NCBI GenBank assembly: GCA_029339505.1 | Contig: JAQISU010000109.1 | Span: forward strand, 1,144,001-1,208,000 | Length of the DNA stretch: 64,000 nt | Origin: Unio delphinus | Taxonomy: Eukaryota > Mollusca > Bivalvia > Unionida > Unionidae | Direction of reading: 5' to 3' | Shown: in pieces, positions 41,020-56,479 of the stretch | How positions within the stretch are numbered: the stretch's first letter is position 1 | Layout: the number at the start of each line of letters is the position of its first letter | Translations under genes and position numbers: made by a program | The notes under the pieces: generated by a model | Seen by the model: only the letters and a program-made list of their open reading frames with translations | The model's database searches: none | Told to the model about the DNA's origin: nothing

Positions 41020-41990
41020 ACTGTCTTGAAAACCTATTTGCTTGGTGATTAGTATCCTAATACTTACTGAAAACCTATTTGTTTGGTAATTAGTATTGTA
41101 ATAATTACTGAAAACGTCTTTGTTGGGTAATTAGTATTGTGATAATTACTGAAAACCTATTTGTTTGGTAATTATTATTGTAATACTTACTAAAAACCTG
41201 TTTGTTTGGTAATTGGTATTGTAATACTTACTGAAAACGTAATTCGTTGATAATTAGTATTGTAAGAATTACTTGAAACTTATTTGTTTGGTAATTAGTT
41301 TTGTAATAAATACTGAAAAGTATTTGTTTGGTAATTAGCATTGTAATAATTACTCAAAACCTATTTGTTTGGTAATCAGTATTGTAATAATTAGTGAAAA
41401 CGTATTTGTTTGGTAATTAGTATTGTGATAATTACTGAAAACCTATGTGTTTGGTAATTAGTATTGTAATAATTCCTGAAAACTTATTTGTTTGGTAATT
41501 AGTATTGTAATAATTACTGAAAACGTCTTTGTTGGGTAATAAGTATTGTGATAATTACTGAAAACCTATTTGTTTGGTAATTAGTATTGTAATACTTATT
41601 TAAAACGTATTTGTTTGGTAATTAGTATTGTAATATTACTGAAAACGTGTTTGTTTGGTAATTAGTATTGTAATAATTACTGAAAACCTATTTGTTTGGT
41701 AATTAGTATTGTAATACTTACTAAAAACATGTTTGTTTGGTAATTGGTATTGTAATACTTACTGAAAACGTAATTCTTTGATAATTAGTATTGAAAGAAT
41801 TACTTGAAACTTATTTGTTTGGTAATTAGCATTGTAATAATTACTCAAAACCTATTTGTTTGGTAATTAGTATTGTAATAATTAGTGAAAACGTATTTGT
41901 TTGGTGATTAGTATTATAATACTTACTGTTAACGAATTTGTTTGGTAATTAGCATTGTAAAAATTAATCAAAGCGTATTTGCCCGTAATT
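41020..41990 (+). repeat. 41-bp minisatellite, about 24 copies
   Basis: ACTGAAAACCTATTTGTTTG with GTAATTAGTATTGTAATAATT repeats at 41-bp spacing (for example 41066 and 41107). Blocks of several units recur: the string with GTCTTTGTTGGGTAAT appears near 41115 and 41525, and the GTAATTCTTTGATAATT/GTAATTCGTTGATAATT variants near 41240 and 41770, suggesting higher-order duplication. Confidence 0.92.
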
Positions 41991-42429
41991 ATTATTTCAA
42001 ATTCAGTATTTTAACCTTGATCTGGGTCATGAAGAAAACTGCTGCTTGGTACCTCAAACTTTCTTGCTAATGGATTGGATATCCTTAGAAGATTGTTATT
42101 TCCAGGCGCTTTGAATGTCTCGTAAGAGCTAATCTAAGTGACCAGGTCTTCTTCTCACAGAAATATAATGATTTTCATATGTGATAGCCATACTTCTCTG
42201 TTCTATCAAAATAATGATCCATCACTCTAGATGGACATTTCAAGACACCAATTTGCAACTATCTAAACCACACAAATAATTATTCAAATACGGTACAAGG
42301 GAAGAGCTAAAAACTAGTAATAAATATATGAAAGTATACAATCTGATTCCTAATGGAGACAGACAATTGTTGACATATTTATTCAAGCAGTTATATTCAA
42401 CGTCGATAGCTCTAAATACAAAACTTCAC

Positions 42430-42735
42430 TCTTAATGTCATTAGGACAAAATGAAACATGGTTCTTTTATTGGGACAAAACGAAACAATGATTAAAGTCA
42501 TTGGGACAAAGCAAGACATGTTTAATTTTTATTGGGACAAAATAAAACGAGGTTAAAAGTAACTGGGACAAAACAAACGTGTTTTAAAGTCAGTGGAGCA
42601 AAACGAAAATGTTTTATTCGATATTGGGACAAAAGAAACAAGGATTTAAGTCTTTGGGACAAAAGAAACAGGGATTCTAGTAATTGGGACAAAACAAAAC
42701 ATCCTGTATTGTTATTTGGACAAAACGAATTTTAA
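42430..42735 (+). repeat. Degenerate ~30-bp minisatellite (TTGGGACAAAACGAAAC type)
   Basis: About ten units with the core ATTGGGACAAAA(C/A)(G/A)AAAC and variable linkers. A 67-codon frame across it is a by-product of the repeat. Confidence 0.8.
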
Positions 42736-42744
42736 AAGCATTGT

Positions 42745-45420
42745 TACTATCAGATGATTAAGAAAGTATAATAAATATAGATGTGACCAAGATTTAAAAT
42801 TCCGTAAATTGTACTCCTTTTGGAAATATTTAATTCATTTATTGTCCCAAATGATAAGTTCTTGATCTGTTTTCAATTAAGGATCCCGTTAAAATATATT
42901 TGATCTGACAGATCGTATTGCAATAGTAGACTCTGGCTTTACGGTAGAAGGTGATCAGCCATTACTGGCGTGGAACAGAATTTATCTTACGAAAATATAT
43001 CTTTATAAATCAGTTTCCAAAATGCAGTAGCAATGTTTCTTGACACACATCCCACTGAGCAAGATATTGAAAGAAATGAAAAATTGCTTTTAAATAGACT
43101 TCCTAGATACGGACGGCATTCCAAATGCTACATCTGCAACACATGCACGAAAAATGCACTTGTTTTCTTTGGGTACTTTTTTCATTCGACAGTCTAGGGA
43201 TGGTTCGATCTGTTAAATAGATGCAAGTATTAGCTTTTGTTACTGTTCATTATGGTGTTAATAATTAAAGAAGTTTTAAGCTTTAAAAAGCAATGTAAAT
43301 AGCAAGGTGAAGGATAAAAATGTCATGTAATGCGTTTAAGACAGGACTATTGTTGTAATTGCTGAGCAGATGTGTGGCGTTGCTTTAGTAAGACAGCTTA
43401 TTGCTGTCATGATAAGACAGTGACTTGTTTTAGTAACAAACACTACTCATAGATGTCATGAGGAGGAAGTGACCTCTCACATGCTTTACTGATTATTTGT
43501 AAATGTTTCAGGTTTAGAAGAGTTTCCTTTCTTATTCGTCTACTGTAAAGAATATGTATTTCCGAATAAAGTAAATCTAGCATGCATAATGTATGGATAT
43601 AAAGTTATGGCAACAATTTCATTAAAGCATTTAATTGATTTCAGGCGAAATTAAACCACTTTGAATAATTTTAAAATGCCGTGTAGATACACATCACATG
43701 CATTGATATGTGTACCAGCATAAAAGCTCCAAAATTTACATGGTACTATTTCGTTTTGCACGAATCTCCTCGTGACATCTCTTAAGCTGCGGTACCAAAA
43801 AGTCGTTACACCGGCACAATACAGTAATTTACGATTGCACCGGCGTTTCTTCTTCGACCAATCATGTGTGCTTTCTCATGTGGTCTGGTTTAGGTTTGGC
43901 GTGTCACGGCACAGCAATGCATGTAGGCTATTTAGTGATGTTTTAATTGAAATAAAGTGTCTCGTTAAAGGACACACCATTGCAGTGAAGTAAGGCTGGT
44001 CTGATTGAATCCGTACCATTTTAGTATGGAGCTCGACATGCTAATACATTGCGCAGCCTAAGCTTCCAATCATCATAAGTCTTCTCTAATAATGTATGCG
44101 AGGTAAGGCATGTTGAGCCGATTCCATATCCCAGAATCCCCTGGGACAGAGAGGGTGCTTTCGGTTACATTAACCTCAAGATGATCTTCCGAAATTAATA
44201 TATTCTGCGCCATGACGTGGATTAATAAAAACAAAGTGACTTGATTAGCTGCAATGAGCTGTTAGAGATATAAGTTTCTAACTATAAATGTTTCAGTCTT
44301 CTTGTATCCATGCCACGTATAGATGATAAAGATATATTTTTACCTATATATTTAGAAAAATTATTATTTATTATGTTTACTATTTGTACTGCTATACAAA
44401 CCCATTTGCGATATATCCAAACTTATCTCTAATGAGTACAGCACAACTTACAGTGTAAGCAATATTTTTCTTCATAATCCACCACTAGAATTATTTCCAG
44501 TTTACCGTCCTGTTATAATATACAGTAAGATGAAAGGTTTAAACTCTACGATTACATTCTGATCATCTATCAAATAAAAAACAATGTATTTGACACTTTT
44601 CATGAGAGAACAAATTAGTTTATACTATGGCAGTGTATTTTCTACACAAGTAAGTTTGATACGAAAGAAAAGAGACCATTCAAAATGCGAAACAGAAGTA
44701 AGGGACACTACTCAAATATCCAAGCGTTTACTATGTTTAGTATGCAGTGCAAAATAAGATAGGATACAATAGTCTTTATCCGCCATATCCACCTATACAA
44801 AATGAGTAAAGCTAGGTAAGGAGAAATCAGTATCCAAACCATGCATCAGATAAATAGTAGTTTTCACTGATGTTGTGTCCGCTTTACCTATGTAATTTCT
44901 AACTTAATTTTTTTTGTAAAAATATTGTCTCCTAACAATCGCTTTTTATAAATGATCGTGCCCAATAACTATCAGAAGAAAACTAAAACACCTCAAAGCC
45001 TTAGAGACAAAATGTCGCGCATTACAAGACTAATGCTTTCTTTGAATAATTTATTAATTTTGCTGGATATTGTCTGACAATTATCTAGACATTTACAATT
45101 TTACACTTCTCTTTCATGACACTGACATTTACAAATAGAGAAAACCTTCACATAGCACTCCGTTATCTCACAATTTAGCAATGTTCTGCGCCTAAATTTG
45201 AATTTTACCAGGCGTAATACGTTTCGTCACGAAGATTTGTGCCACAAATTCTTTATGTGTTCATTGGATGGTACGCAATGTTTTGGATCCTTGTATCGGT
45301 CATATAAAATGATCTGCAATAAAAGTAGTACATAATCAATCCCAGATTTTGAAAAACCAAACCCATAATAAGATATTAAACAGTAAAATATACATGGGCT
45401 AAAGTAAAATTGTAAGTTTG
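42745..45420. other. Intergenic stretch
   Basis: No gene supported. A short open frame at 43772-43993 has no recognisable motif. Confidence 0.5.
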
Positions 45421-45424
45421 TTAC

Positions 45425-45745
45425 ACTCCATGCCATTTTAATACACATAACTTGCATTCCATGACATTTGCAAATGTTTAAATTACCATCCATGCCATTT
45501 GAATACGTAAATTACCCTCCATGCCATTTGAATACATATAAATTACACTCCATGCCCTTTGAATATGTATACATTACCATCCATGCCATTCGAATGCACA
45601 TAACTTACACCCCGGGATTTGAATACGTATAAAGTACCCTCCATGCCATCTGAATACGTATAAATTACCCTCCATGCCATTTGAATACGTATAAATTACC
45701 ATCCATGCCCTTTGAATACGTATGACTTACCATCCATACCATTTT
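45425..45745 (+). repeat. ~33-bp minisatellite (TCCATGCCATTTGAATACGT type), about 9 copies
   Basis: The units CTCCATGCCATTTGAATACG and ATAAATTACC alternate with small changes. Confidence 0.85.
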
Positions 45746-46002
45746 TTTAAATATGAAGTTACAAAGAGTTTTCCAAATAAGACTTTTGTTCAGTTCATAA
45801 GAAACTTCAGATGCTTGTATTTTTATTTAATATTTTTCCCTCTAGTGTTAAAAACAATTTCATCAGCACTACAAGAATATGCACTCAAAACTGGAGATTT
45901 AACAAAAAATTAAAGCTAAAAGGAAGTATCTCATTATTTTTTTATGGAATAATTTTGCTCTGCCACAAAATATAGTAAAGTTCTATTCCTCCATTTCCCA
46001 GA

Positions 46003-46067
<65 letters not shown>
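46003..46067. repeat. (TA)n microsatellite
   Basis: About 32 units. Confidence 0.96.
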
Positions 46068-46069
<2 letters not shown>

Positions 46070-46072
<3 letters not shown>

Positions 46073-47505
46073 TAAAACCATCTACTGCAAGAAGTGAAGA
46101 AGGGTGACTTTTTTTCATCCATGGAACAATATTCATATAATTGACTACACACCATTCAAATTTAGATAGGATTGGTTAGAAAACCAAAACATGAATTGAT
46201 ATTAAAAAAAATATTTGTATAATGCTTTAGATTAGGTTCAGTACCGATCTATTTTTTCATATTTAATTTATTGCGTTCAAGCATTTTGTTTGAAAAACAA
46301 ATCTTATTGGAATGACGGCATTCTCTCTTCACATTGATGAATTGTTCTCTGTTTCAAACCAAGCGATAATAAACTTGGAGATAATTTCTTATCACTGGAA
46401 AATGTCGAAATCATATATCCCTTGCCCTTTTCTCACACTCAAAATTCTATTCTTCATAAAATTTCCGTTTTGAGTCAACGTAGTGTGATAAAGATAATGT
46501 ATGATCCTTAGCCAAGTTCTCCATCATTAGGGTCCTAATAAAACGTCTTATCGATTATCTCGCCTGCCAGAAGTCACATCCAATGGAGGTGTTTGGCCGT
46601 TTAATCTTAACGACAGACCGTTAATAGTTAATCCAATACAAAGCATGCGATACAAGATGAATGGTGAAATTTCCAGATAATCGCTCCCAATTGCAAACAG
46701 CGGTTAAAGAAATAGATTTAATTATATTGTATCGTAAAAGCAGACTTGCATTCAACTCATACTAAATTGGATACTGCACGCGAAGGTAACGAGAGCTTTC
46801 GGTCCCGAAAGCTGGCCCGGATAAAATTGATAAAGATTTTCAGACACAATATTTACAAATTGATGCAACAGACAACAACAACAAGGAATTTCAATCGTAT
46901 TTTACATTCTGAGATGCTTTTTTTCTCCAATATTAAAAAGCTAAACTAAATAAAAACTGATACCGTTCATAAAAGACTCGGCCTAACCCGCTGTGCACGT
47001 TTTTCCCAGTCAGCATGCAGTAAGCTTTGATTTAGTCTCCCTAGAAAAATAGGGTATATTTCTGTCTTATACAACGTTTGGGGGTCTAAATTTGTACTGT
47101 TTGATAAATGAGCAATTTATAAGAATTTAAAGTGGCAATGATCTGTTTTATAATTGTTAAAGTTAAATTGTATGTCGTAAAAGAGAACGAATAATGTGCA
47201 CTTGTCTAGTTTTTATGCACTTTTAAAGAACTTTACTTTAATTCTTCCCTTACTCAGCGTACATTTTATCATTCGTATAAGTGGCAAGTCCGTAAGTTTT
47301 AAAATAGAGACATTACGCGGGAATCAGTAAGTACATTGTACAGTCATTCCATTACCTACGTTACGTTACGTTACGTTGGTTTGACTCAACGTTATATTCA
47401 TTATGCGCACTGCCAAAGTTATAACTCACTAGCTTGACTGAGCAAAACCATCGAAAGAATATCAATGTTACAGCTATACGGTTGAAATCAATACTCTTTC
47501 TAATA
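46070..47505. other. Intergenic stretch
   Basis: No gene supported. A short ACGTT array (TTACGTTACGTTACGTTGG) lies near 47360. Confidence 0.5.

Positions 47506-47507
<2 letters not shown>

Positions 47508-47575
<68 letters not shown>
47508..47575. repeat. (TA)n microsatellite
   Basis: About 33 units. The flanking 47640-47835 has loosely repeated ATGTA(C/T)GCC..ATTTC.AA.CACATCA blocks. Confidence 0.94.
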
Positions 47576-47576
<1 letters not shown>

Positions 47577-48101
47577 CTACTTTAGCATTTTGTGATCATA
47601 AAGGTCATGTTTATCATACTGTTCTAACACATTAGGGGTGTACATATGCCCTATCTGATTGAAACACTCAAGGAATGTATTTATTTCATATCTTGTTTTA
47701 AAACACATCACGGATGTATGTACGCCACGTATTTCAAAATCACATCAGAAATGTATATATCCTATCTACTTAAAGAAATTAGGAATGTTTTGTCCTATTG
47801 GTTCAAACACATTATTGTGGTATTTATGTCATAATGTTTAAAGCACAAAGAATGCAACATCAAACGTCACTCAGTTTCCAACCTTGTCGAGATTTTTGGT
47901 GAACATATGATATGATAAAATATCAAACTTGTTGGAAGTGTCAATACAAAAACATGTTGTATAACAATAACGTATATATTACCTTGTATCAATATTAACA
48001 TCCACCACCAAATACCATCACCTCCTATTGAATGGGACATCGAAGGTCTATATTTACGCGGATAGTGGTAATGACTGATGTTCATGCTCCCTGCCTCCCC
48101 C

Positions 48102-48464
<363 letters not shown>

Positions 48465-48469
48465 ACACA

Positions 48470-50450
48470 CACATGACCTTTAATGCCATGATCCTTACAC
48501 TGTCCTCTTTGCATAGTCAGAGGTCAGTTTATAGGTCATCTTATAAAAGAGTATGTTTTTGTGGTTATCTCCCCTGCGTTATCCTAGAGAAAGTCGGGTA
48601 TCGCTCTTCCGACTTCTAGGCAGCGTCAACAATGTTAGTCATGTTTTGCATAAATTGCTGGCCGGGTTGACAGTACACAGATCTGGATTACCCTGGGTTA
48701 TGTGGAACAGTTATCGATAGCAATTACATTCACTTTAGTATGTATTTCTCCTTCATCTATGTTATTCATTTTCACACTTTTCTTTGGTCTAGAAATTCTT
48801 AATGCCTAAATGGCAATCATATTCAGACCTATCTATATAATATGTGCATCTCTTTCATAATATATTAAAGCATAAAACATACACATATTACAAGCATTTG
48901 CCAACATATAAAACGGCAACAAAACATAAAGTAACACATACAATATTTCCAGCGATGGAATTGCATTGGGATAGTGTATGCTTTGTCCTTTTCTCTACTT
49001 TAATATTCTCCGAATTTGTGCTGTGGCGTGCATTGTTTGTTGATGAATTATTTTATCAACCATATATATTGCTAAAATGAGGATTTCTTTCACAATTATG
49101 TGGCATGCGTTTGGACCCCAACAGACATTGATTGCTACAACACGTCAATCTTTTTGTTTAATATTGCACATAAACACCGTATTTAGCGTGAAGATAACCT
49201 CTAATTACTGCAATATCTTCCTCGCAATCTTTTCCCATTTTCTCACTCTTTGATTTCCACTCTACATTAAATTTCCGTTTGCAGCGAATATAATTTGATA
49301 GCGGTAATTTGTGCCCATTTTATCTAGCCCTCTTCCTTTTCGACTGTATTAAGATGACGAATTGATACCCATTCTGACAGAAGCCATATCTAATCTGAAG
49401 AGAAACCGTTCATCAAACATACGTTTTCAATAAGCTTGCAGCATGAAATCAATGGCTGAATCACTCTATAATTGTACTCGTTAGGAAACAAAAGAAAATG
49501 AAGTGGATTTAAGTACTTAGTATTACGACAGCAGTCTTGCATGCCGATCAATTCTATATTTGATGACCGAGGCATCTCATGCAAAATGATTAATCGTAAT
49601 GTCTGGTCTGAAAGAAACTGATGGCTTTCTGTAATAAATACAGAGTTTACTAAAAAAAAAAGGCAACGATCTTAGTCCGACTAGAGAACTATAAGAGGAA
49701 TATATCATATATCAAATAGGTTTTCCTAAAAACATTGTAGGTTTCAAACAGACCATCATCAAATATGCGTATAAACTTTGTATTTCTTTGAAAAATGTCC
49801 TTTTTTAAAACTATTCAAAACTGGTCTAAAACGAAAATTATATTGGAAATCGTATCAACAAATATAAAACATGGAGTCATGATTGATATGTATTCCTTCA
49901 TAATGATGTACTATATTTTGTTGAACGTTTACAATAATATTAAGAAAGGCTGTAATAGAACATTCAAGTTTTATAAAATTCCGCTATTTACAATGACGCC
50001 CTGGCATTATAATTATACGGTAATTAATAAGTGTTCCGTTGTACATACATACGTGCAATTCTATCTACACCCACCCCAAAGAAATAACATTCATGCCACC
50101 CAACCAACATTCACTGGATAAATAAAAATCTTTCTATCAAGCTGAAGTTTTGTCGTGTGAGATAATTTAGTTATAGTAAAATGGAAACCAGAATTTGACT
50201 AATCACGGAGCTTTTAGAGGAATCTTTAACAAACAAAATACAGAAGAAATGACATGAAATGAAAATAACAATTTACAACCGAAAGGTTGAAAAATTAACG
50301 AAGAAATAAATATTGCATAATTTTAAATTACTCTGACAAGAAAGATCACACAGAGGAACTCTTACGTCTTAAATCCATGACTGATTCAGTTTAAACGAAA
50401 CCAGAAAATGGTAATTTATTATCTAAACAGATATGTCAGCAGTTATTCAA
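48470..50450. other. Intergenic stretch
   Basis: No gene supported. The 108-codon open frame at 49795-50121 has no motif and host-like random composition. Confidence 0.5.
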
Positions 50451-50457
50451 ATCTCAT

Positions 50458-50530
50458 AGAGATGCCGTGAATCAGCGCCAATTAACCTTAGAAAGACATG
50501 CCGTGAATCAGCGCCAATTAACCTTAGAAA
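50458..50530 (+). repeat. 34-bp direct duplication
   Basis: GATGCCGTGAATCAGCGCCA and the following AATTAACCTTAGAAA occur twice in tandem. Confidence 0.85.
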
Positions 50531-50738
50531 TAGGTAAACGTATCGATGAACTTATTTTGTTGTCTTACAACTGATACATACGGAACCTCTAAAGAGGAAA
50601 TAGGTGAAAAACTCAAGTTGAGAAAGTTGAGGTCCAAAAATGTGATTCAATTGTTGATCAAGATTATCTCCCTTTATAGAAGAGATAATCTTTTTTTTTC
50701 CTTCTTCAAAATCATTCAAGTGTTTACATGACGCATAG

Positions 50739-50987
50739 TTTTGTTTTTATGGTTTAACACAATTTTTCAGCACAATATAGGCTATACATGGCTGCCAGTA
50801 TTAATGGTGGAGGAAGAAACCGGACAAACCCCGGAAAGAACCACCGACCCACGAGAAGCTACTGGCAAGCTTTCTCACATAACTACATCTGCCGAATCTT
50901 AGACTTGAACACACGCAGACAGAGGTGAGATGGCAGTGGTCCGTAACGGACAGCGCTTTAGACCACTCGGCCACTCGGGGCCCCTAT
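50739..50987 (-). mobile_element. tRNA-derived SINE, copy B, with 11-bp target duplication
   Basis: Flanked by ATGACGCATAG at 50728-50738 and 50988-50998. On the minus strand it starts GGGGCCCCGAGTGGCCGAGT and ends ...ACCATAAAAACAAAA. The body matches 29903-30142. Confidence 0.85.
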
Positions 50988-50999
50988 ATGACGCATAGA

Positions 51000-52460
51000 C
51001 TGAAAGAGATATTATTACACGAATATCTTAGTAAGCTGAGTTTGCTTTATGCTGAAAAATATGACGTATTCAACGATGAAAAATAATAATGTCGAGTAAT
51101 GATGATTTGTAAATTAAAAAAAATATGTGCTTGTAAATTATAAAGCATTTAGATGATATTTCAATAATCGTGTTACTTATATAACATAATCAGAATCAAA
51201 CGTACAAAATGTATAAATTGAATCAATGTCGTGTTTCATATGTGATGATGAAAACACACTTATGGATCAACAGAATTTAGGAATAAATTCTACAAAACGA
51301 TATACAAATTGTGAAAATGTAATGCAGTTTAACTGGTGTTATAGTGGATAAAATGGCACAATCAGAGACTACAAACAAACAGTAGTACATTATGAATATG
51401 GACAAACGTTAATGGGTTAATGGGGTTCAATGTTAGATCATAAAGATAGATTCAACAATTACATTTTCTTTATACACAAAAGTAGTACTAGAAAATGTGA
51501 ATAATTTCTAACTGAAGAAAATACTACTACAACAAATAGTGAATGCTTTATTTGATACAAATATTTGAAAGAAGAAATTTACCAACGTTACCAGTTTGTC
51601 TACCAACGAGGTGAAATATTAAGGAAGTGAAGACCAGATGTATTGCCAAAAACTATGAGACTGGTTTTATTGCTTTTTAGATTTAAATGCGTTAGAGAAA
51701 ACTTATCAGGCAAGTATCTATTTCTTTCTAAGAAGATAAGACGTATTATTGGAAAATACCAAGTCAACAAAATACAGATTTTAGCTCCGTTTAAGTCAAC
51801 CTAGATTTATCAATCAAATTCGCAAGGATATAAAAGACTGCTTTTACTAACGTTGTGTAGATTTGCACGCTATATCATTGCCGGTTGTTATGTTTATTTG
51901 TGTCTTAATGATTGTACGCTGTGAATATATGTATCTTCTACTTTACCTTTATCTAACTTCAACTGACAAATATTTTTGTAAATAACATATTCAATAGCTA
52001 TATGATTGTGGAATATATATTTAAATAATGATTAATTTGCAAACATGTATAATTCAATTTGAGTTAAAGATGCGGTCTAGATTCAGACCTTCGAAACTTC
52101 CAGAATTTAACTTTGCTATGAATTTAGCAGAGTTTATTCAGAAAATGGTAATTAGCTATCTAGGTCAAGTAGAGGGTATATAATCTTGTTTACATTGCGA
52201 TTATTCATTCTTGCCTTAACATCTGAAGCAGGATCAGTATTGTTGTTGTATTCAGATTTTACTTTGTGTTGTTTTTTTTTTTTTTATTCAAATTATTATT
52301 CATTGGAATTACCATGTGTTTAATAATATTCTTAGAATAAAACATTAATTTGGAACTGAGATGAATTTAAACAAGAACATTGTGTGGCTTTGTTGTTTGT
52401 GATACATCAAAATATTGTTAACACATTGCCATATTCCAATCCATTGTTCACCTTATCTAC
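51000..52460. other. Intergenic stretch
   Basis: Nothing recognised apart from a T-run near 52270-52285. Confidence 0.5.
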
Positions 52461-52469
52461 TGTAATAAC

Positions 52470-52800
52470 ACAATTAATACTGGAATTTATCTGAAACACC
52501 ACCGGAATTGAAGTGGAATTTATCTGAAACACCACCGGAATTGAAGTGGAATTTATCTGAAACACCACCGGAATTGAAGTGGAATTCATTATTTGAAACA
52601 CCACTGGAATTGAAGTGGAATTTATTATCTGAAACCCCACCGGAATTGAAGTGGAAATTATTATCTGAAACACCACCGGAATTAAAGTGGAATTTATCTG
52701 AAACACCACCGTAATAGAAGTGGAATTTATTATCTGAAACACCACCGGAATTGAAGTGGAATTTATTATCTGAAACATCACCGGATTTGAAGTGGAATTT
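52470..52800 (+). repeat. 33/36-bp minisatellite, about 9 copies
   Basis: GAAACACCACCGGAATTGAA with GTGGAATTTATCT (33 bp) or GTGGAATTTATTATCT (36 bp). Because both lengths are multiples of three, both strands stay open (LSETPPELKWN and its opposite), which mimics a coding repeat. Confidence 0.9.
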
Positions 52801-52809
52801 TATACATCT

Positions 52810-53590
52810 AAACTTGTGATAGAACGTTTCGGACTACCTGGGATTTAGTTTGCAAAACCGTAATTTTCTTAAAGTTTTCATTTTTATTCTAGGAAAATAA
52901 ATTATTTATTGATCTTTCTCTATTCCCAAAAATATTTTTCGATCTTTACCGTTACTTAGTTTAATACCATGGAGTCGTAAGAAAAGAAACATAATGAACG
53001 CAAATTAAACTCAAAGAAAATTTCAAAGTATTATTGACACAGGATGTAATTCAATCATTATAAAAACTATTTTTAAAACAATAAATAAATGGACACAAAA
53101 CGAAATTCATCATGAACAATAGCAACGGGTGAATCTTACAATTAAACTTTTGTCTTGATCATACAAAAATAAATCAGTTAAAGCATATTGAAAGCCAATG
53201 GCGCCAATAATACAATTATAATGATGAAAAATATACTTCTTTTATCAAGCATTTTATAGCTGATAAATTTAAAATATACATCAAAGAAGTTTCGTTTGTA
53301 AAACAAACAGTTCGTGTTTGGATAGCTATATGTATGCGTCTATCCTTAAAAGCGACTTGCTATCAAGCGAAATTATGTTAATTTCACACAAAAAATTGAA
53401 CATTTCGAGGAAATATCGCCAAAATGTTTTAGATAAGATTCTTATCCGTACGAATACTCAGATTCCCTTAACATGTTTAATTAAAATAATTTTAAAACAA
53501 TTGAGAAAAACGTATCCAAGGCTTAGCATTGATTATATTAAAATTTATGTATAGAATAAATACGTCAGGCTTTCTAATTTACATCTGAAG
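52810..53590. other. Intergenic stretch
   Basis: No gene recognised. Confidence 0.5.
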
Positions 53591-53594
53591 TTTT

Positions 53595-53925
53595 ATAGAA
53601 GTCTTTGGAACTTTGGGGTAACTTTGTGACTTCTACCGGGAATCACCTCAGGATTCGACACCGCTAGGTCATGCATATTTCCTAGTAGTTAGATCGTGTG
53701 TTTCGGATGCGAGACGTCGCGCGATCCTACCCGGGCTGAAGCAAACTAAAGACGTGTAAAAATGGTGCTAACAGCTGCTCGCTAGGCGCTCAGTATTAAG
53801 AAGTTAGTGTTAGAACTGTCACTCTAGTGTCAGGATAATGTGGCCCAGTGCTAGACATCACAATAACTGCCATACTGCAGACAACGTTGCGATTTGACTG
53901 AAAACTTGTTGAAACTATTTTCAAA
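53595..53925 (+). mobile_element. Mollusc-type SINE, copy 1
   Basis: A tRNA-like head (TAGTAGTTAGATCG ... GCGCGATCCTACCCGG) is followed by the body AAAATGGTGCTAACAGCTGC, TCGCTAGGCGCTCAG, GTGTCAGGATAATGTG and TGCAGACA. The body recurs at 62810-63035 (+) and 63305-63480 (-). It abuts the (AC)n tract 53927-53982. Confidence 0.65.
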
Positions 53926-53926
53926 A

Positions 53927-53927
53927 T

Positions 53928-53973
<46 letters not shown>

Positions 53974-53982
53974 CACACACAC
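53927..53982. repeat. (AC)n microsatellite
   Basis: About 28 units with one change near 53967. Confidence 0.95.
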
Positions 53983-53984
53983 AA

Positions 53985-55420
53985 GCCGTATCTGTATGCT
54001 TAGGAATATGTGTTAAGAATACATTCGTGTTGGAAAAAGTTATCCTTATGCATACAAAGTTTGTGTTAATAATTCTTAACAGTTGATCAATGGGGGTATT
54101 CGTTGCCTATAATGGAGTAAACGTGATGCATGCTGCTCCTAAATTTTGGTAATTGTAAATGGGATTAAATGTTGGAATATCCCGAACAGTGCCGTAACGT
54201 TATCGTTAAATGTTAAATTATGCAATGAATAAAAGGTTTCATTCATCTGTAAATATCCTTTACTCTACCGAAGCATGATGAATATGATAATCTTCATGCA
54301 AATATTTTTAAATTCATTGCTTAAGCAAAAACGATCCCGTTTAGGTATTATATTTATATGTGTAAGCTACATTATCCAGGCAATGAAGTGGGTAAATGTA
54401 AGCCATTTTGCATGAATAACCCCATGGCAAGGAATGATTAATTCTCGACTAAAGCTATTACTTTGGATTAGTATGTGTTGGAATCATTCTTTGGAACCCT
54501 GGAATCTATGATGCAAAGAATTATAAAACACATTAATTATTGTCGCATAGGAGTTATGTCGGATGAGATTGCCTCGTACTGGTATCTGACCTAAGATCGG
54601 GTTGGCTTGTATATCCTTAACGGGACCCAACCTTTCAGCACTTGTTTGAAGGTTTCAATGGGCTAGCTAACTGTTTATGTAATTACCACTTAATTTTCTG
54701 CACACTTGTGCTGATGATTTGCAAATGTAAAAATTATTTCTTGGGTAAAATCAAATTAAAACTCCATTAACCGTTCATTTCTTGCTCGGTTATGACAATT
54801 ATATAAGTGGATTCTTGTTGCGCATGTAGCAATCGGAAATAAATTTGATTAAGGCAAACCTCTTGAATCTATTTTCTAATGACACTCTTCTCTGCTTCAA
54901 AGCCATTCCATCATTGCCAAAAGCCATATAACTGTATCTTAATAGATCTTTCATAATCGGTCCTCCATTCTAAGTATGCGCCTAATTCAGATAGGTGGAT
55001 CACTGTGGCTTTAAAAAAAGGAACATTTGTAATAATTGCAAATGTACTTCAGCAATAATTGCAAACTTACTTCAACAAATTTATTTAAAAAATCTCAATA
55101 TTAGCAGAGTTCTAAGAAATTAACAGCGCTTTTGAAAGCCCACCACGAATGATAAATGATACCAGGTGCTGCACTTCAGTTTTGAAATTACAAATGTTTG
55201 TCTACCGCATTTGATAACTCGTGATAATAGGAATAAACACTAAACAGGAATTTTAACGAAACGATTAAATATCCATTTTCTTCAGCCATGTCCCGTTATG
55301 GAGTCTTAGAAACTCGTAAAAACATATGATACACTTTTGAAATTTGGCAAAAATAAAAAGATCTGATATTATGCATATTTTGACAGATAGTAAATGTGAG
55401 ATAATCATTCATATAACGTT
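53985..55420. other. Intergenic stretch
   Basis: No gene recognised. Confidence 0.5.
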
Positions 55421-55424
55421 AGTC

Positions 55425-56305
<881 letters not shown>

Positions 56306-56310
56306 GAACA

Positions 56311-56312
56311 CA

Positions 56313-56406
<94 letters not shown>

Positions 56407-56410
56407 GAGT

Positions 56411-56474
<64 letters not shown>

Positions 56475-56476
56475 TT
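56311..56476. repeat. Compound microsatellite (AC)n-(AT)n-(GA)n
   Basis: Three successive dinucleotide tracts, separated only by GTGTGTGTGGAGTGAGT between the AT and GA parts. Confidence 0.96.
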
Positions 56477-56479
56477 TCC

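Noticed and set aside
49795..50121. 108-codon open frame as a host gene
   Set aside because: No recognisable motif, AT-driven codon content and no supporting structure.
52407..52781. Possible repeat-protein gene on either strand
   Set aside because: 33/36-bp minisatellite with both strands open; no start context, no flanking coding sequence.
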